Below, piece by piece: positions 53,843 through 63,002 of a stretch of 64,000 bases of DNA. The stretch is taken from NCBI GenBank assembly GCA_023436585.1, contig JAEZIN010000011.1, positions 1 through 64,000 of the forward strand, in the 5' to 3' direction. Both the position numbers and the translations under genes were made by a program. The notes under the pieces are model-generated. The model ran no database searches, was not told where the DNA came from, and worked only from the letters and a program-made list of their open reading frames with translations. Every line of letters starts with the position of its first letter. The first letter of the stretch is position 1. The DNA is from Bacillota bacterium. GTDB taxonomy: Bacteria; Bacillota; Clostridia; Christensenellales; Aristaeellaceae.

Positions 53843-55279
53843 ATGGCTCAGGATAGGATGACGCGGCGGGAAATGTTTCTGTTCGCGGCGGGGGACATCT
53901 TTGGCGGCGGAGGCCAGTCCATACTTACGGTATTGTTCCTGATTTATCTGACAAATGTTCTGCGTATACAGCCTGCCCTGGCCAGTATCGTCCTTTTTGT
54001 ATCCCGGGCGTGGGATGCCGTCATCGATCCGCTTTTAGGCGTGCTCACCGACAATACACGGTCAAAGCTGGGCCGCCGCCGTCCTTTCATACTGGCCGGC
54101 GGGCTTTTATTGATCCCTTCCATGGCGCTTTTGTGGCTGCCGGTGGACTTTTCCACCCAACTGGCCAAGACTGTTTATGTGACCGCGGCATACGTTCTGT
54201 ACAATACAGTGGCCTCCATTATCGCCGTGCCGTACAGCTCCATGAGCACCGAGGTAACGGACGATTTGCATGAGCGCAACAAGGTCAATATACTCCGCCT
54301 TGCGTTTTCCCTGACATCCACGGCGGTTTGCACCCTTTTGCCCTCCATGCTTTTTGAGGACAGCATCACAAGGAATCTGCCGTTTACGGGCACATACCTT
54401 ACGCTTGTACTGGGTTTCGGCCTGCTGTTTGCCGTGCCGGTGATCCTGACGGGGCTGAAGGTCAAGGAACGCGTCCCGTATGAGGACAAGCGCTCCACCC
54501 TGTCCGTGGAGACGTATGTAAAACCCTTCCGGGTGCGGGCCTTCAGAAGATTGCTGTTTTTGTATGTGGCCCAGGCCGTCACGCTGGATACGGTGGGCGG
54601 CGTGGTGATGTATTATTCCATGTATGCGGTATCCGGCATATCCTCCACCGTCTTTCTGGGGATATTCCTTGGGGTTCAGCTTTTGATGTTCCCTTTGTTC
54701 AACCGTCTGATCCAAAGGATGGACAAGACAAGGATCTATTATTATGGGCTGCCCCTTTCCATTGTGGGCTCCCTTTGTATCGCGCTGTATCCCTCCGGCT
54801 GGACCGTGTACGGCGTTTACGCCCTTGCCGCGCTGACGGCGCTGGGCTTTGCAGGGGCGCAAACCATGTGCTGGCTGATGTTTCCCGATGTGGTGGATAT
54901 TTCGGAGATGGGGCTCAAGGAGCGCATTACCGGCTCCTTAAGCGGCGTGATGGCCTTTATCCGCACCACCAGCTCCGCCGTCGCCGGCTTCTTGATCGCA
55001 AACATGCTGGCTGTCACCGGCTTTGTGATTCCCACCGATGAGGTGGCCATGCCCCCGCAGCCGCAGATGGCCGTTATCGGCATCCGGCTGATCATCTTCC
55101 TTCCTTTCGTGGTCATGATGGGCCTTGCTTTTTTCAAGGCCAGAGCCTTCAAGCTGACGCCGGATATCAGCCAGCGGGTGAAGTACTTCAATGAAAAGCT
55201 TCATGATAACGCGCTGGACGGCCTGGATGCTTCGGAGCAGGCGGAGCTGGAGCAGCTTCACAGGGAATTTGTATCCTAA
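53843..55279 (+). CDS. GPH-family sugar:cation symporter
   Basis: This 478-aa 12-helix transporter belongs to the glycoside-pentoside-hexuronide family (MelB/UidB/YicJ type). SRAWDAVIDPLLGVLTDNTRSKLGRRRPFIL between helices 2 and 3 is the family signature, shown here in parts. A cytoplasmic tail rich in Glu and Leu follows the last helix. The ATG at 53843 follows a weak ggtgg site. The next genes encode an unknown protein and a GH105 enzyme, so an unsaturated uronic-acid disaccharide from pectin is a likely substrate. Confidence 0.92.
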   Translation: MAQDRMTRREMFLFAAGDIFGGGGQSILTVLFLIYLTNVLRIQPALASIVLFVSRAWDAVIDPLLGVLTDNTRSKLGRRRPFILAGGLLLIPSMALLWLPVDFSTQLAKTVYVTAAYVLYNTVASIIAVPYSSMSTEVTDDLHERNKVNILRLAFSLTSTAVCTLLPSMLFEDSITRNLPFTGTYLTLVLGFGLLFAVPVILTGLKVKERVPYEDKRSTLSVETYVKPFRVRAFRRLLFLYVAQAVTLDTVGGVVMYYSMYAVSGISSTVFLGIFLGVQLLMFPLFNRLIQRMDKTRIYYYGLPLSIVGSLCIALYPSGWTVYGVYALAALTALGFAGAQTMCWLMFPDVVDISEMGLKERITGSLSGVMAFIRTTSSAVAGFLIANMLAVTGFVIPTDEVAMPPQPQMAVIGIRLIIFLPFVVMMGLAFFKARAFKLTPDISQRVKYFNEKLHDNALDGLDASEQAELEQLHREFVS

Positions 55280-55297
55280 AGCTTCCCGGAGGACGGT

Positions 55298-57169
55298 ATG
55301 GATAAATCGCTGGATATCCCCATGAGCATTAAAATGGACCGCAAGTGTTTTGCGGATATTCAAAAACTTTCTTCCGGTGAAAAGGCCGATGAAAGTCAAA
55401 TAATTGAGATTTTGCAGTTCATCGATACAAGGTATGACTGCGCCGATTTCCGCATGGTCTGCATCCTGCGTTCTCTGTATGCGTACGCGGAACTGATTTC
55501 GCAGCCTACGCTTGATGCCATGCAAAATACGGTACTGAGCTTCAAATACTGGATGGATGAGCCCGGCATAGACAGCATGTGCTACTGGTCGGAAAACCAC
55601 CAATTGCTGTTCGCGGCGTGCGAATACCTGGCTGGGCAGATGTATCCTGAGCGCACATTTGCAAACAGCGGCATGACGGGGAAGGATCACCGCAAAAAGG
55701 GCAGGCGGGTGATCCTCGACTGGCTTGAAAAGCGCTTTTTATACGGCTTCAGCGAGTTCCACTCCAACACCTATTATGAGGAAGATATCGCCCCCCTTTC
55801 GCTGCTGATTGATTTCGCCGGGGAAGAGGATATCCGCCTTCAGGCCGCCATGCTGCTGGACCTTCTTTTGCTGGATATGGCGATGCACAGCTTTCAGGGG
55901 TACTTCTGCGCCGCTTCCGGCCGCTGCTATGAGGCGCAAAAGAAGGACCCCCATAAGCAGGATGTGCTGGAGATCATGGACAAGGCCTTTGGGCTTGACC
56001 GCTTCAAGGAATACGACTACACTCGCCTCTCGGCAGAATTCATCCTGAACCGGCGTTACAGTGTGCCACAGGTCATAAAGGCCGTCGCCCATAAAAAAGG
56101 CTCCCTGGAGATCAGGGATTCCATGGGCCTTGACTTAAAAGAGGTCCGGGTGAAATTCCAAAGTGCGCAGACTGCTGACGAAATGGGCCGGTACCTGTGG
56201 GCTATGGAGGCCTTCACCAATCCGGAATCCGTGAACATGACCATGAAGATGTTCCGGATGTGGAACCTTCGCACCAATGATTTTTTGAAGGACCTCAAAG
56301 TGCTGGACATGCCTTTTCTAAGGCGCCTGGGCGTTTTGCCCGCCCTCGTCCGGCTGTTGAACCCCGTTACCCAGGGCATCGCCATTCAGCGGGCCAACAC
56401 CTATACCTATAAAACCGAACATTACATGCTTTCCACGGCCCAGCGCCATCACGCCGGGGAGTTCGGCGACCAGCAGCACATATGGCAGGCCACATTACCG
56501 GATGGGGTGACGGTATTCACCACCCATCCCGGCGCCGCCTTTTTTGAAGACAACGCCCGCAATTTTTCGCCCTCCTACTGGGTGGGCAACGGCATTATGC
56601 CGGACGCGGCGCAGCACAAAAACGTATGCCTATGCCTGTACCGGCTAGATGGGCGCAAAGGGCTCATGGAAAAAACGCGGCAGATGTTTACCCACGCCTA
56701 TTTCCCTCAAGCGAAATTCGACCAGGTGCAAAGGGTCCACGACCGGCTGTATGTTGGCCGCAAAGCCGAGGGGTACATTGCGCTTTTTTCGCTGGAGGCC
56801 ATGGAGGAGGCAAGCGGCAAAGAACTCATTCAACGCGGCGCGGTAACAGGCTGGGCCGCGGTGATGGGCAGCGGGAAGGATTTTATCAGCCTTACGACCT
56901 TTGTTCAAAAGATGCTCCGGTTCAAGCTGTATGTGGTGGATGGGCGGATACTGGCCCTGGAGTACGGCACAGGATATGGCGACATCTGGTGCCTTACATA
57001 CAGGGGAGCTTTCCTGGTCAATGACGACACAATAGATACGGAATATCCCCGCCTTTCCTGCCCCTTTGGAGAGGTTGAGCGCAATCCGGGAGAGTATGTC
57101 CTGCAATTGGGGGAACATAGCCTGAGGCTGAATCTTCAGTCAGGCATACGCGAAGGCAGCGGCATCTAA
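55298..57169 (+). CDS. Uncharacterised 623-aa protein in a uronate-glycan locus
   Basis: No family was recognised. The protein has no signal peptide or membrane segment. The first half (about 1-340) is helix-rich, with SENHQLLFAACEYLAGQMYP near 98 and TYYEEDIAPLSLLIDFA near 160, like an alpha/alpha toroid. The second half (about 380-620) is beta-rich, with HHAGEFGDQQHIWQA and WVGNGIMPDA near 410-450. This order is that of several polysaccharide lyases. It lies 18 nt after the symporter gene and 13 nt before GH105. A cytoplasmic glycan-cleaving enzyme is the best guess, not shown. Confidence 0.8.
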   Translation: MDKSLDIPMSIKMDRKCFADIQKLSSGEKADESQIIEILQFIDTRYDCADFRMVCILRSLYAYAELISQPTLDAMQNTVLSFKYWMDEPGIDSMCYWSENHQLLFAACEYLAGQMYPERTFANSGMTGKDHRKKGRRVILDWLEKRFLYGFSEFHSNTYYEEDIAPLSLLIDFAGEEDIRLQAAMLLDLLLLDMAMHSFQGYFCAASGRCYEAQKKDPHKQDVLEIMDKAFGLDRFKEYDYTRLSAEFILNRRYSVPQVIKAVAHKKGSLEIRDSMGLDLKEVRVKFQSAQTADEMGRYLWAMEAFTNPESVNMTMKMFRMWNLRTNDFLKDLKVLDMPFLRRLGVLPALVRLLNPVTQGIAIQRANTYTYKTEHYMLSTAQRHHAGEFGDQQHIWQATLPDGVTVFTTHPGAAFFEDNARNFSPSYWVGNGIMPDAAQHKNVCLCLYRLDGRKGLMEKTRQMFTHAYFPQAKFDQVQRVHDRLYVGRKAEGYIALFSLEAMEEASGKELIQRGAVTGWAAVMGSGKDFISLTTFVQKMLRFKLYVVDGRILALEYGTGYGDIWCLTYRGAFLVNDDTIDTEYPRLSCPFGEVERNPGEYVLQLGEHSLRLNLQSGIREGSGI

Positions 57170-57182
57170 GAGGAGGGCTGGT

Positions 57183-58247
57183 ATGCCATCAACCGATTTG
57201 AGCAAGGTCAAGCGGCTTTGCGATTACATGGTGAAAATCCGGGAGCCGAAAATGCGTTGGATGTGGGGAGAAGCGCTTTTCGGTTATGCCTTGTCAGAGC
57301 TGGATGCCTATTTGGATACAGAAGATTACACGCCTTTTTTGACGGGCTTCTGTGATTATTACATGCTGCATAGCCCCCGGGTGGTATGCGCGGATACGTG
57401 CGCCCCGGCGCTGATTACTTATGCCATGCAAAAGAAGAACGAGGATTACACCAGGCTGACAAACAAGGTATTGGACTATATCAAAAACGAGCCAAGGCTT
57501 CTGGGCGACGCGGTGAACCATCTTGGGAAAAACATCGCCGGAAAATTCTATCCCAAATCCATCTGGGTGGACAGCCTGATGATGTTCAGCGTTTTTCCCG
57601 CCAGGTTCGGCGCGGAAACGGGGGACTGGGCGCTGCTGGATTACGCGGCCCGGCAGCCGGCCATTTACAGCCGGTATATGCAGGATGAGAAGGCGGGGCT
57701 CTGGCGCCACAGCTATTGGGTGAAGCGGGGGAAAGCCCATCCTTCGGCGGAAGTCTACTGGGCCCGCGGCAACGGCTGGGTAGTTTGCGCTCTGCCCATG
57801 ATCCTCGATTTCATCGGCCCGGAGCATCCCCAAAGGCAATCGATCCTAGCTATCTACCGCCGCACGGCGGAAGCGGTCATACGGTGCCAGCGGCCAGACG
57901 GCAGCTTTTCCACGGTGTTGAACAGTGGTTTATACCGGGAGCTTTCCGCCACGGCGCTGATCGCGGCCGGCCTTTTGCACGGCGTCCGCCGGGAATACCT
58001 GGAGCAGGACTTTTTGCAGCCCGGCCTGCAGGCGTTTCACGCGGTGATGGACGGGATACAGGAGACAGAGGACGGCATCTTTCTGCGGGAGATCAGCGCC
58101 CCCACCATCCCGCTGCACATATTCCCTTATCTTGGGTACAAATACACACCGCGGGGATCCAATTATCCCTACGGCGTGGCGGCGGCCGTTTTCGCGGCGC
58201 TGGAACACGACAGGCTCACGGAAGCCGGATACATAACGCAACCGTGA
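57183..58247 (+). CDS. Unsaturated rhamnogalacturonyl hydrolase-like protein, GH105
   Basis: This 354-aa cytoplasmic (alpha/alpha)6 enzyme of the YteR/YesR type has the catalytic Asp130 in IWVDSLMM and YWARGNGW (about 192-199) lining the substrate site. GH105 enzymes hydrate the unsaturated galacturonic acid left by pectate or rhamnogalacturonan lyases. It is the third gene of the symporter operon, with gaggagg before the ATG. Confidence 0.92.
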   Translation: MPSTDLSKVKRLCDYMVKIREPKMRWMWGEALFGYALSELDAYLDTEDYTPFLTGFCDYYMLHSPRVVCADTCAPALITYAMQKKNEDYTRLTNKVLDYIKNEPRLLGDAVNHLGKNIAGKFYPKSIWVDSLMMFSVFPARFGAETGDWALLDYAARQPAIYSRYMQDEKAGLWRHSYWVKRGKAHPSAEVYWARGNGWVVCALPMILDFIGPEHPQRQSILAIYRRTAEAVIRCQRPDGSFSTVLNSGLYRELSATALIAAGLLHGVRREYLEQDFLQPGLQAFHAVMDGIQETEDGIFLREISAPTIPLHIFPYLGYKYTPRGSNYPYGVAAAVFAALEHDRLTEAGYITQP

Positions 58248-58281
58248 AATGGATGCCATCGCATGGGAGGAGGCCGGCTTC

Positions 58282-58857
58282 ATGAGGATTGCCATATTCG
58301 TCGACGGGGGAAACATGTACCGAACCCAGCGGAAATTCCTGGGCTGGAACATCGATCTGAAAAGATTTTTGGAGTATTTCCGCATGCTGGGCGATGTCGT
58401 GGACGCTTATTATTATACGGCCATCGATTACAAGGCGGAATCGCAAAACCGCTTTGTACAGATGCTGCCCTTGATGGGCTACACCATCGTTTCCAAGCCA
58501 TTGAAGGAGATCCACAACGGCGACGAAACAAGGAAAAAAGGCAACCTGGATGTGGAGATCGTGCTGGACATGTTCAACACCATCGACAATTACGACATGG
58601 CTGTCCTGTTCAGCGGCGACGGTGATTTTGAGCGCGCCTTGCAGCAATTGCGCGCGCGGGGCAAAAGGTTCATGGTGGTGGCCCACCGCTCCACCGTGGC
58701 TAGGGAGATACTGGCGGTAGCAGGCATGCATTACCTGGACATCGCCACCATTGAAGGCTACGTCAAGCTCACCGCGCTGCCCAAGGAGCTGCAGGCGGAT
58801 GCCAGCCTGACGGAAGTCATCGAGGATATGTCCATAGAGGATGAATACCCGGTCTAG
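58282..58857 (+). CDS. NYN-domain protein (LabA/DUF88 type)
   Basis: This 191-aa PIN-like nuclease fold has FVDGGNMYR at residue 7, DVEIVLDMF in the middle and LFSGDGDFERAL, which supply the acidic residues expected to bind metal. NYN proteins are probable RNases. The ATG at 58282 has gggaggagg upstream. It is 34 nt after GH105, so it may be co-transcribed although the function seems unrelated. Confidence 0.88.
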   Translation: MRIAIFVDGGNMYRTQRKFLGWNIDLKRFLEYFRMLGDVVDAYYYTAIDYKAESQNRFVQMLPLMGYTIVSKPLKEIHNGDETRKKGNLDVEIVLDMFNTIDNYDMAVLFSGDGDFERALQQLRARGKRFMVVAHRSTVAREILAVAGMHYLDIATIEGYVKLTALPKELQADASLTEVIEDMSIEDEYPV

Positions 58858-58864
58858 CAAGCTT

Positions 58865-60325
58865 TTACGGGGCTTCCAGGTTGAACACCACAGCCTTGGG
58901 CCTTGTCATGGCCTCTATGGAATACTTCACGCCCTGCGTGCCCATGCCGGAGGCCTTTACGCCCAGGAAGGGGAAATGGTCCGGGCCGCGCTCCGTCTTG
59001 TTGTTGATTTGAACCGTGCCCACCTCCAGCCGTCCGGCGATATGGAAAGCGTCGTGGATGCTGCTTGTGAATACTGAGGATTGCAGACCATATTCCGAGC
59101 GGTTGGCGATATCGATGGCTTCCTCTGTATCCTTCACCCGTAGGATGGGCAGCACAGGCCCGAAGGGCTCCTCCCAGGCCAACCGCATATCGGTTGTGAC
59201 ATGGTCGATGAGCGTGGGGGATATGAGGTCGCCCTCCCGCTTGCCGCCTGCAAGCACCGTTGCTCCCTTTGAAATGGCGTCATCGATCAGATCCATCACA
59301 AAATCGGCGGCCTTTGTATTGATCAGCGGCACGATGACCGCGTTGTCCCTGGGGTCGCCCACCGGCAGCTTTTCGATGCGGGACAATAGCTTGGGGATCA
59401 GTTCATCCGCCACGCCGCCCTCCGCCAGGATGCGCTTGACTGCGGTACACCGCTGGCCGGAATAGGAGTACGCGCCTGAAACGATGTTTTCCGCCGCAAA
59501 GTCAAGGTCGGCGTCCTTTAGCACAATGGCGGCATCCTTTCCGCCCAGCTCCAGCAAAAGGGGCACCATGCCCGCAAGCTTGGCGATATGCCGGCCCACC
59601 TCCGTGCTGCCGGTGAAATTGATAAAGTTGATGCCCGGATGGGTGACGATATAATCCCCGATGTCGCTGCCCCGCCCCGTGACAGTGTTCAGGATGCCGC
59701 TTGGCAGGCCGGCCTCCTGAAAGACCTGGGCAAGGTATAAGGCGCTGACGGCACCCTGGGTGGCGGGCTTCAGTACGACGGCATTCCCGCCGATGAGGGC
59801 CGGGGCCACCTTGGATACCGACAGGTTGATGGGGTAGTTGAAAGGGGATATGGCCAGCACCGTACCCAGCGGCACCCTGTTTACGTAGGATATCTTGTTC
59901 CGGCTCCCGCCGGGGAAATTGTCGCCGCCGATGGCTTCCCCCGCCATGCTTTTGCCCACATCCGCCGTAAAGCGCAAAAGGTCCGCCGTGCGCCGCACTT
60001 CCGAAACGGCGGATTTTTCATCCTTGGCGATTTCCATGGTGAGCATGTTGGCGATTTCCCGCACATTCGCTTCCATAAGCTCCGCAGCCCTGTAAAACAC
60101 AGCCGCCCGTTCATGGATGGGCGTCTGCGCCCAAACGTGCAGGTTATCCTTTGTGTTTTGTATGGCCCTGTCGACGTCCTCCCGCGTCATGGCGGGGACC
60201 CTCCCCACCAGGGAACCGTCCACGGGGGACAGAATCTCAATAAAGTTGCTGGTGGAAGCCTTTGTCCACTCTCCGCCCAGCAGATTGCAAAATGCCATCC
60301 CTTCACCGCACAGCTTTCGAAACAT
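58865..60325 (-). CDS. gapN: NADP-dependent glyceraldehyde-3-phosphate dehydrogenase-like aldehyde dehydrogenase
   Basis: This 486-aa aldehyde dehydrogenase has the GapN pattern: FNYPINLSVSKVAPALIGGN, the Glu in LELGGKDAA and the catalytic Cys in YSGQRCTAVKR. GapN oxidises glyceraldehyde 3-phosphate to 3-phosphoglycerate without making ATP and yields NADPH. The ATG at 60325 has aggcagg 8 nt upstream. It converges on the NYN gene with 7 nt between. Confidence 0.88.
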   Translation of the reverse strand: MFRKLCGEGMAFCNLLGGEWTKASTSNFIEILSPVDGSLVGRVPAMTREDVDRAIQNTKDNLHVWAQTPIHERAAVFYRAAELMEANVREIANMLTMEIAKDEKSAVSEVRRTADLLRFTADVGKSMAGEAIGGDNFPGGSRNKISYVNRVPLGTVLAISPFNYPINLSVSKVAPALIGGNAVVLKPATQGAVSALYLAQVFQEAGLPSGILNTVTGRGSDIGDYIVTHPGINFINFTGSTEVGRHIAKLAGMVPLLLELGGKDAAIVLKDADLDFAAENIVSGAYSYSGQRCTAVKRILAEGGVADELIPKLLSRIEKLPVGDPRDNAVIVPLINTKAADFVMDLIDDAISKGATVLAGGKREGDLISPTLIDHVTTDMRLAWEEPFGPVLPILRVKDTEEAIDIANRSEYGLQSSVFTSSIHDAFHIAGRLEVGTVQINNKTERGPDHFPFLGVKASGMGTQGVKYSIEAMTRPKAVVFNLEAP

Positions 60326-60346
60326 CGCAAAAACCTGCCTTTCTCA

Positions 60347-60376
60347 AACAGCCCGCGCCGGCCGGCGCGGGCTGTT
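60347..60376 (-). terminator. Perfect 30-bp palindrome after the DUF4914 gene
   Basis: Aacagcccgcgccg and its complement cggcgcgggctgtt are separated by two bases that are themselves part of the palindrome. On the minus strand tttgag follows, a short T run. It is probably a terminator of the upstream gene. Confidence 0.65.
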
Positions 60377-60431
60377 AAGTATATTGTACCCAGGTTTTTG
60401 CCATTCGCAATGCTTGTGCGGCGATAATGTT

Positions 60432-62297
60432 TTACAGAAGCTTCATGTAATCGTCGGCACTGCCGCCGTCAAAGAAGCACTCGATAATCTTTTTGCCCTC
60501 CGGGCACAGGTCGTTGGTCTGGAACTGTGTAAGCTCCTGCCCGAAAAAGTCGGTGAGCATGCGGGCGCCCGCATCGTAGGCGCTTTCGCCCACCTCCAAT
60601 TGCAGGTCGGTTTGCAAAAGCCCCTTTGGAATGTAGTTGCCGTCAATCTTCAGTGAATCAACGGCATACCCCAGCAGCGGGCAGCGGGCGGGAACAAGCT
60701 GCTCCGGCCTGAACTTTACGCTGCCGCGCCGGGCAAGGTATTCCCTGGTGATCCACTGGGGCATGAAGCCCACATGGTACGCGCCGATGTACTGGTTGGG
60801 GATGAGCTTGTAACGGGTGGAGGGCGTTTTGATAATCTGCTGGAGCAGCAGATTGGCCTGGTCCACCATTTTTCCGGTGGCAAAGGGCCAATAGGAACCT
60901 ACGCCCTCGCCTGTCATCCCGGTGGTGCCTGTAATGCTGGGGTTGTCATGCCCCCGCGGCGCGACAAGGCGCCACAGCCAGGCCAGCGCGGGCGGCAGCA
61001 CGTGCAGCATGCCAATGATGCCATAAGTAGGCGCGTTTTTCGTGCAGGGGGGCGTTCTGACCCCGAAGCTTCGCACATCCACCTCCACCGGTTCATTGAT
61101 GGTGCCCGGCACGTGATGGCGGGGGAGGATCACCCGCGGGTTGGGGCAAGGCTTTCCGGGCGCATCCATGGTATGCTCCCAGATGAGGCACGTGGAACCG
61201 GGAACGCCCTTTATGTTCAGAAAGAGCAGCGGCTCCTTGGGGTGTACGCACAGCCGCTCGTGCTGCGGATCGGTGCCGTATTGCGTGATATGGTTCACAC
61301 GCAGGAACCAGCCGGCCTCCGCATCCTTCACCACCAGCCTTTTGCTGTTTTTCTGAAAGGAGTCGTGGCAAAGCGCCATGTCGTCCGTGATGGGCAGCAG
61401 CTCGCAGGTTTCCGGAATGTCCAGGTACAGCTTTTCTCCGGACAGCGTATTCTGGGCCAGAAGAATGCGCCCGTCTGGCTGCAGGTGCATTTGCTCAATC
61501 ATCTCGCTTTTCCCGCTGCCGCTGGCCCCTTCATGCAGCATGATGAGGCTGTTGTCATAAGGCGTCACGACCTTCACGGTGGAACCGTGCAGTGTGATCC
61601 AGCCTTCCTGCTCGCCGATATGGATCAGTACGCCATAGATGCCCTTCTTTGCGCTGGGGCCGGGATACAGGTTAAAGGAGAAAATTTCATGCAGGCCCGG
61701 CAGGCGGTGGTGCACCACAATCTGCTTTTTGTCAAAATGCGTATGCCGGAAAGGCGGCGCCAGGTAGATCACCGCTTTGGGTGCGAAATCCCCCGGGAGC
61801 TTGGAGGCGGGCACAAATCCCTGCAGATCCGCAAGGCCGCCGGCGAAGAAGGCGGCGTTTTGTGGGCCTATCAGCAAGGCGGGATATTGCAAATCTTCGC
61901 CCCCCGCCATATAGGGGAGCAGAATCAGGCGCTGGCCGGCAAGCCAGGCAAAAACATCCTGCCGAAGCGGCGCAAAGCCGCTGCCGTACAAGTCCTTATA
62001 CTTGGGCTTGTCGGTGGGGCCATCATCGGCGATGACCATGCAGTCGGGGTCCCGCCTGCGCATATAAGCATCCGTGTAGTTGACTGCCAGGCCGTTGGAA
62101 CATTTTGTCACCGTCGCCTCGGTGTATTCGCCCAGGCCGGGAACGTCGTAGGCGACTTCAAACGTCCCTTCCGCCTGGAAGCCCATGGCCATCTGCAGAA
62201 TCTCATCCCTGGTTTCGGGAATAAATTTGTCCGGTGCGCTTTTGAGCAGCTGGTCCAGTTCCTTGGATAGCGTTAACCTTTCCCATGGCGCCTTCAT
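60432..62297 (-). CDS. DUF4914 family protein with a P-loop
   Basis: This 621-aa cytoplasmic protein matches the DUF4914 family, which is thought to be related to phosphoenolpyruvate carboxykinase. The phosphate loop GASGSGKSEM is at about 257-266. His-rich segments RHTHFDK (184-190) and VVHHRLPG (about 195-201) may bind metal. The conserved block GIIGMLHVLPPALAWLWRLV comes later. The reaction is not known. The ATG at 62297 has gggaggt upstream. A terminator hairpin lies directly before the gene. Confidence 0.85.
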   Translation of the reverse strand: MKAPWERLTLSKELDQLLKSAPDKFIPETRDEILQMAMGFQAEGTFEVAYDVPGLGEYTEATVTKCSNGLAVNYTDAYMRRRDPDCMVIADDGPTDKPKYKDLYGSGFAPLRQDVFAWLAGQRLILLPYMAGGEDLQYPALLIGPQNAAFFAGGLADLQGFVPASKLPGDFAPKAVIYLAPPFRHTHFDKKQIVVHHRLPGLHEIFSFNLYPGPSAKKGIYGVLIHIGEQEGWITLHGSTVKVVTPYDNSLIMLHEGASGSGKSEMIEQMHLQPDGRILLAQNTLSGEKLYLDIPETCELLPITDDMALCHDSFQKNSKRLVVKDAEAGWFLRVNHITQYGTDPQHERLCVHPKEPLLFLNIKGVPGSTCLIWEHTMDAPGKPCPNPRVILPRHHVPGTINEPVEVDVRSFGVRTPPCTKNAPTYGIIGMLHVLPPALAWLWRLVAPRGHDNPSITGTTGMTGEGVGSYWPFATGKMVDQANLLLQQIIKTPSTRYKLIPNQYIGAYHVGFMPQWITREYLARRGSVKFRPEQLVPARCPLLGYAVDSLKIDGNYIPKGLLQTDLQLEVGESAYDAGARMLTDFFGQELTQFQTNDLCPEGKKIIECFFDGGSADDYMKLL

Positions 62298-62321
62298 CAA
62301 AATACCTCCCAAATGGATAAA

Positions 62322-62369
62322 ATAAAAAACCAATGCCCAATAGCTCCGTATGGAGCAATCAGGTATTGG
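62322..62369 (-). terminator. Terminator or attenuator before the DUF4914 gene
   Basis: Minus strand: ccaat...attgg outer arms (62365-62369, 62330-62334), inner gctcc/ggagc, then ttttttatttt. It ends the DUF2294 transcript. Because it is only 25 nt before the DUF4914 start codon it could also attenuate read-through. Confidence 0.8.
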
Positions 62370-62413
62370 CTTACCGCGAGACTGGTATAAAAACCCTTCG
62401 GCGAGTCTGCCTA

Positions 62414-62773
62414 TTATGACAAGCGTTCTTCCAAATTGCTGCCCAAAGTGATCAATACGATCTTTTCGCCGCTCTTTGTGCTTACATCGGAATGAATGCT
62501 TAGGATGTCCGTCTTTATAATGGGGCTCATCATGGATTCGATTTCGGCCTTCGCACCTTCAAAAAGCATGGTCCTCAGCTTCTTGATCTGCTCGACCCCC
62601 TGGGGCGTTTCCGCCAGCTTCCTTTCAGAAGGGCTCAAGAACCCCACCATTCTGACGATGATCATGTCCTGAAGGATGTACGTTTTGATTTGCCTGGGCC
62701 CGCGGCCCATGAATTCGATCTCGAACCGGCTGAATGCCTCGCTGATCTTGGCCTCCATCTGGCCTTTGCTCAT
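62414..62773 (-). CDS. DUF2294 family protein
   Basis: This 119-aa protein matches the DUF2294 family common in Bacillota. It has MSKGQMEAKISEAF, the FMGRGPRQIKTYILQDMIIVR block and SIHSDVSTKSGEKIVLITL near the end. Function is unknown, though family members are sometimes linked to bicarbonate or sodium transport. The ATG at 62773 has aaggga 6 nt upstream; longer in-frame starts fall in the promoter. Confidence 0.85.
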   Translation of the reverse strand: MSKGQMEAKISEAFSRFEIEFMGRGPRQIKTYILQDMIIVRMVGFLSPSERKLAETPQGVEQIKKLRTMLFEGAKAEIESMMSPIIKTDILSIHSDVSTKSGEKIVLITLGSNLEERLS

Positions 62774-62813
62774 TTTCCGTCCCTTCATTATCCAAAATAT
62801 TTCCCCATTATCT

Positions 62814-62842
62814 ATTTTATCAGAAGTATATCCAGGTGTCAA
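62814..62842 (-). promoter_or_regulatory. Promoter of the DUF2294 gene
   Basis: Minus strand: TTGACA (62837-62842), 17 bp, TAAAAT (62814-62819). Confidence 0.75.
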
Positions 62843-62900
62843 CAAACGAATTCACTTGAGATAAAGCTCTCGCGGAGATAGCTTCTTGCCGGCGGAATTC

Positions 62901-62929
62901 TTGACGGTTTGACTTTTTGTTTGTATACT
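62901..62929 (+). promoter_or_regulatory. Promoter of the second aldo/keto reductase gene
   Basis: TTGACG (62901-62906), 17 bp, TATACT (62924-62929), divergent from the DUF2294 promoter. Confidence 0.7.
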
Positions 62930-63002
62930 TTCACAAGTTGGGTTGATTTACGCAAACAAGTACATACAATGGTATATATGCTACGGTATAGGAGGAATGA
63001 AT

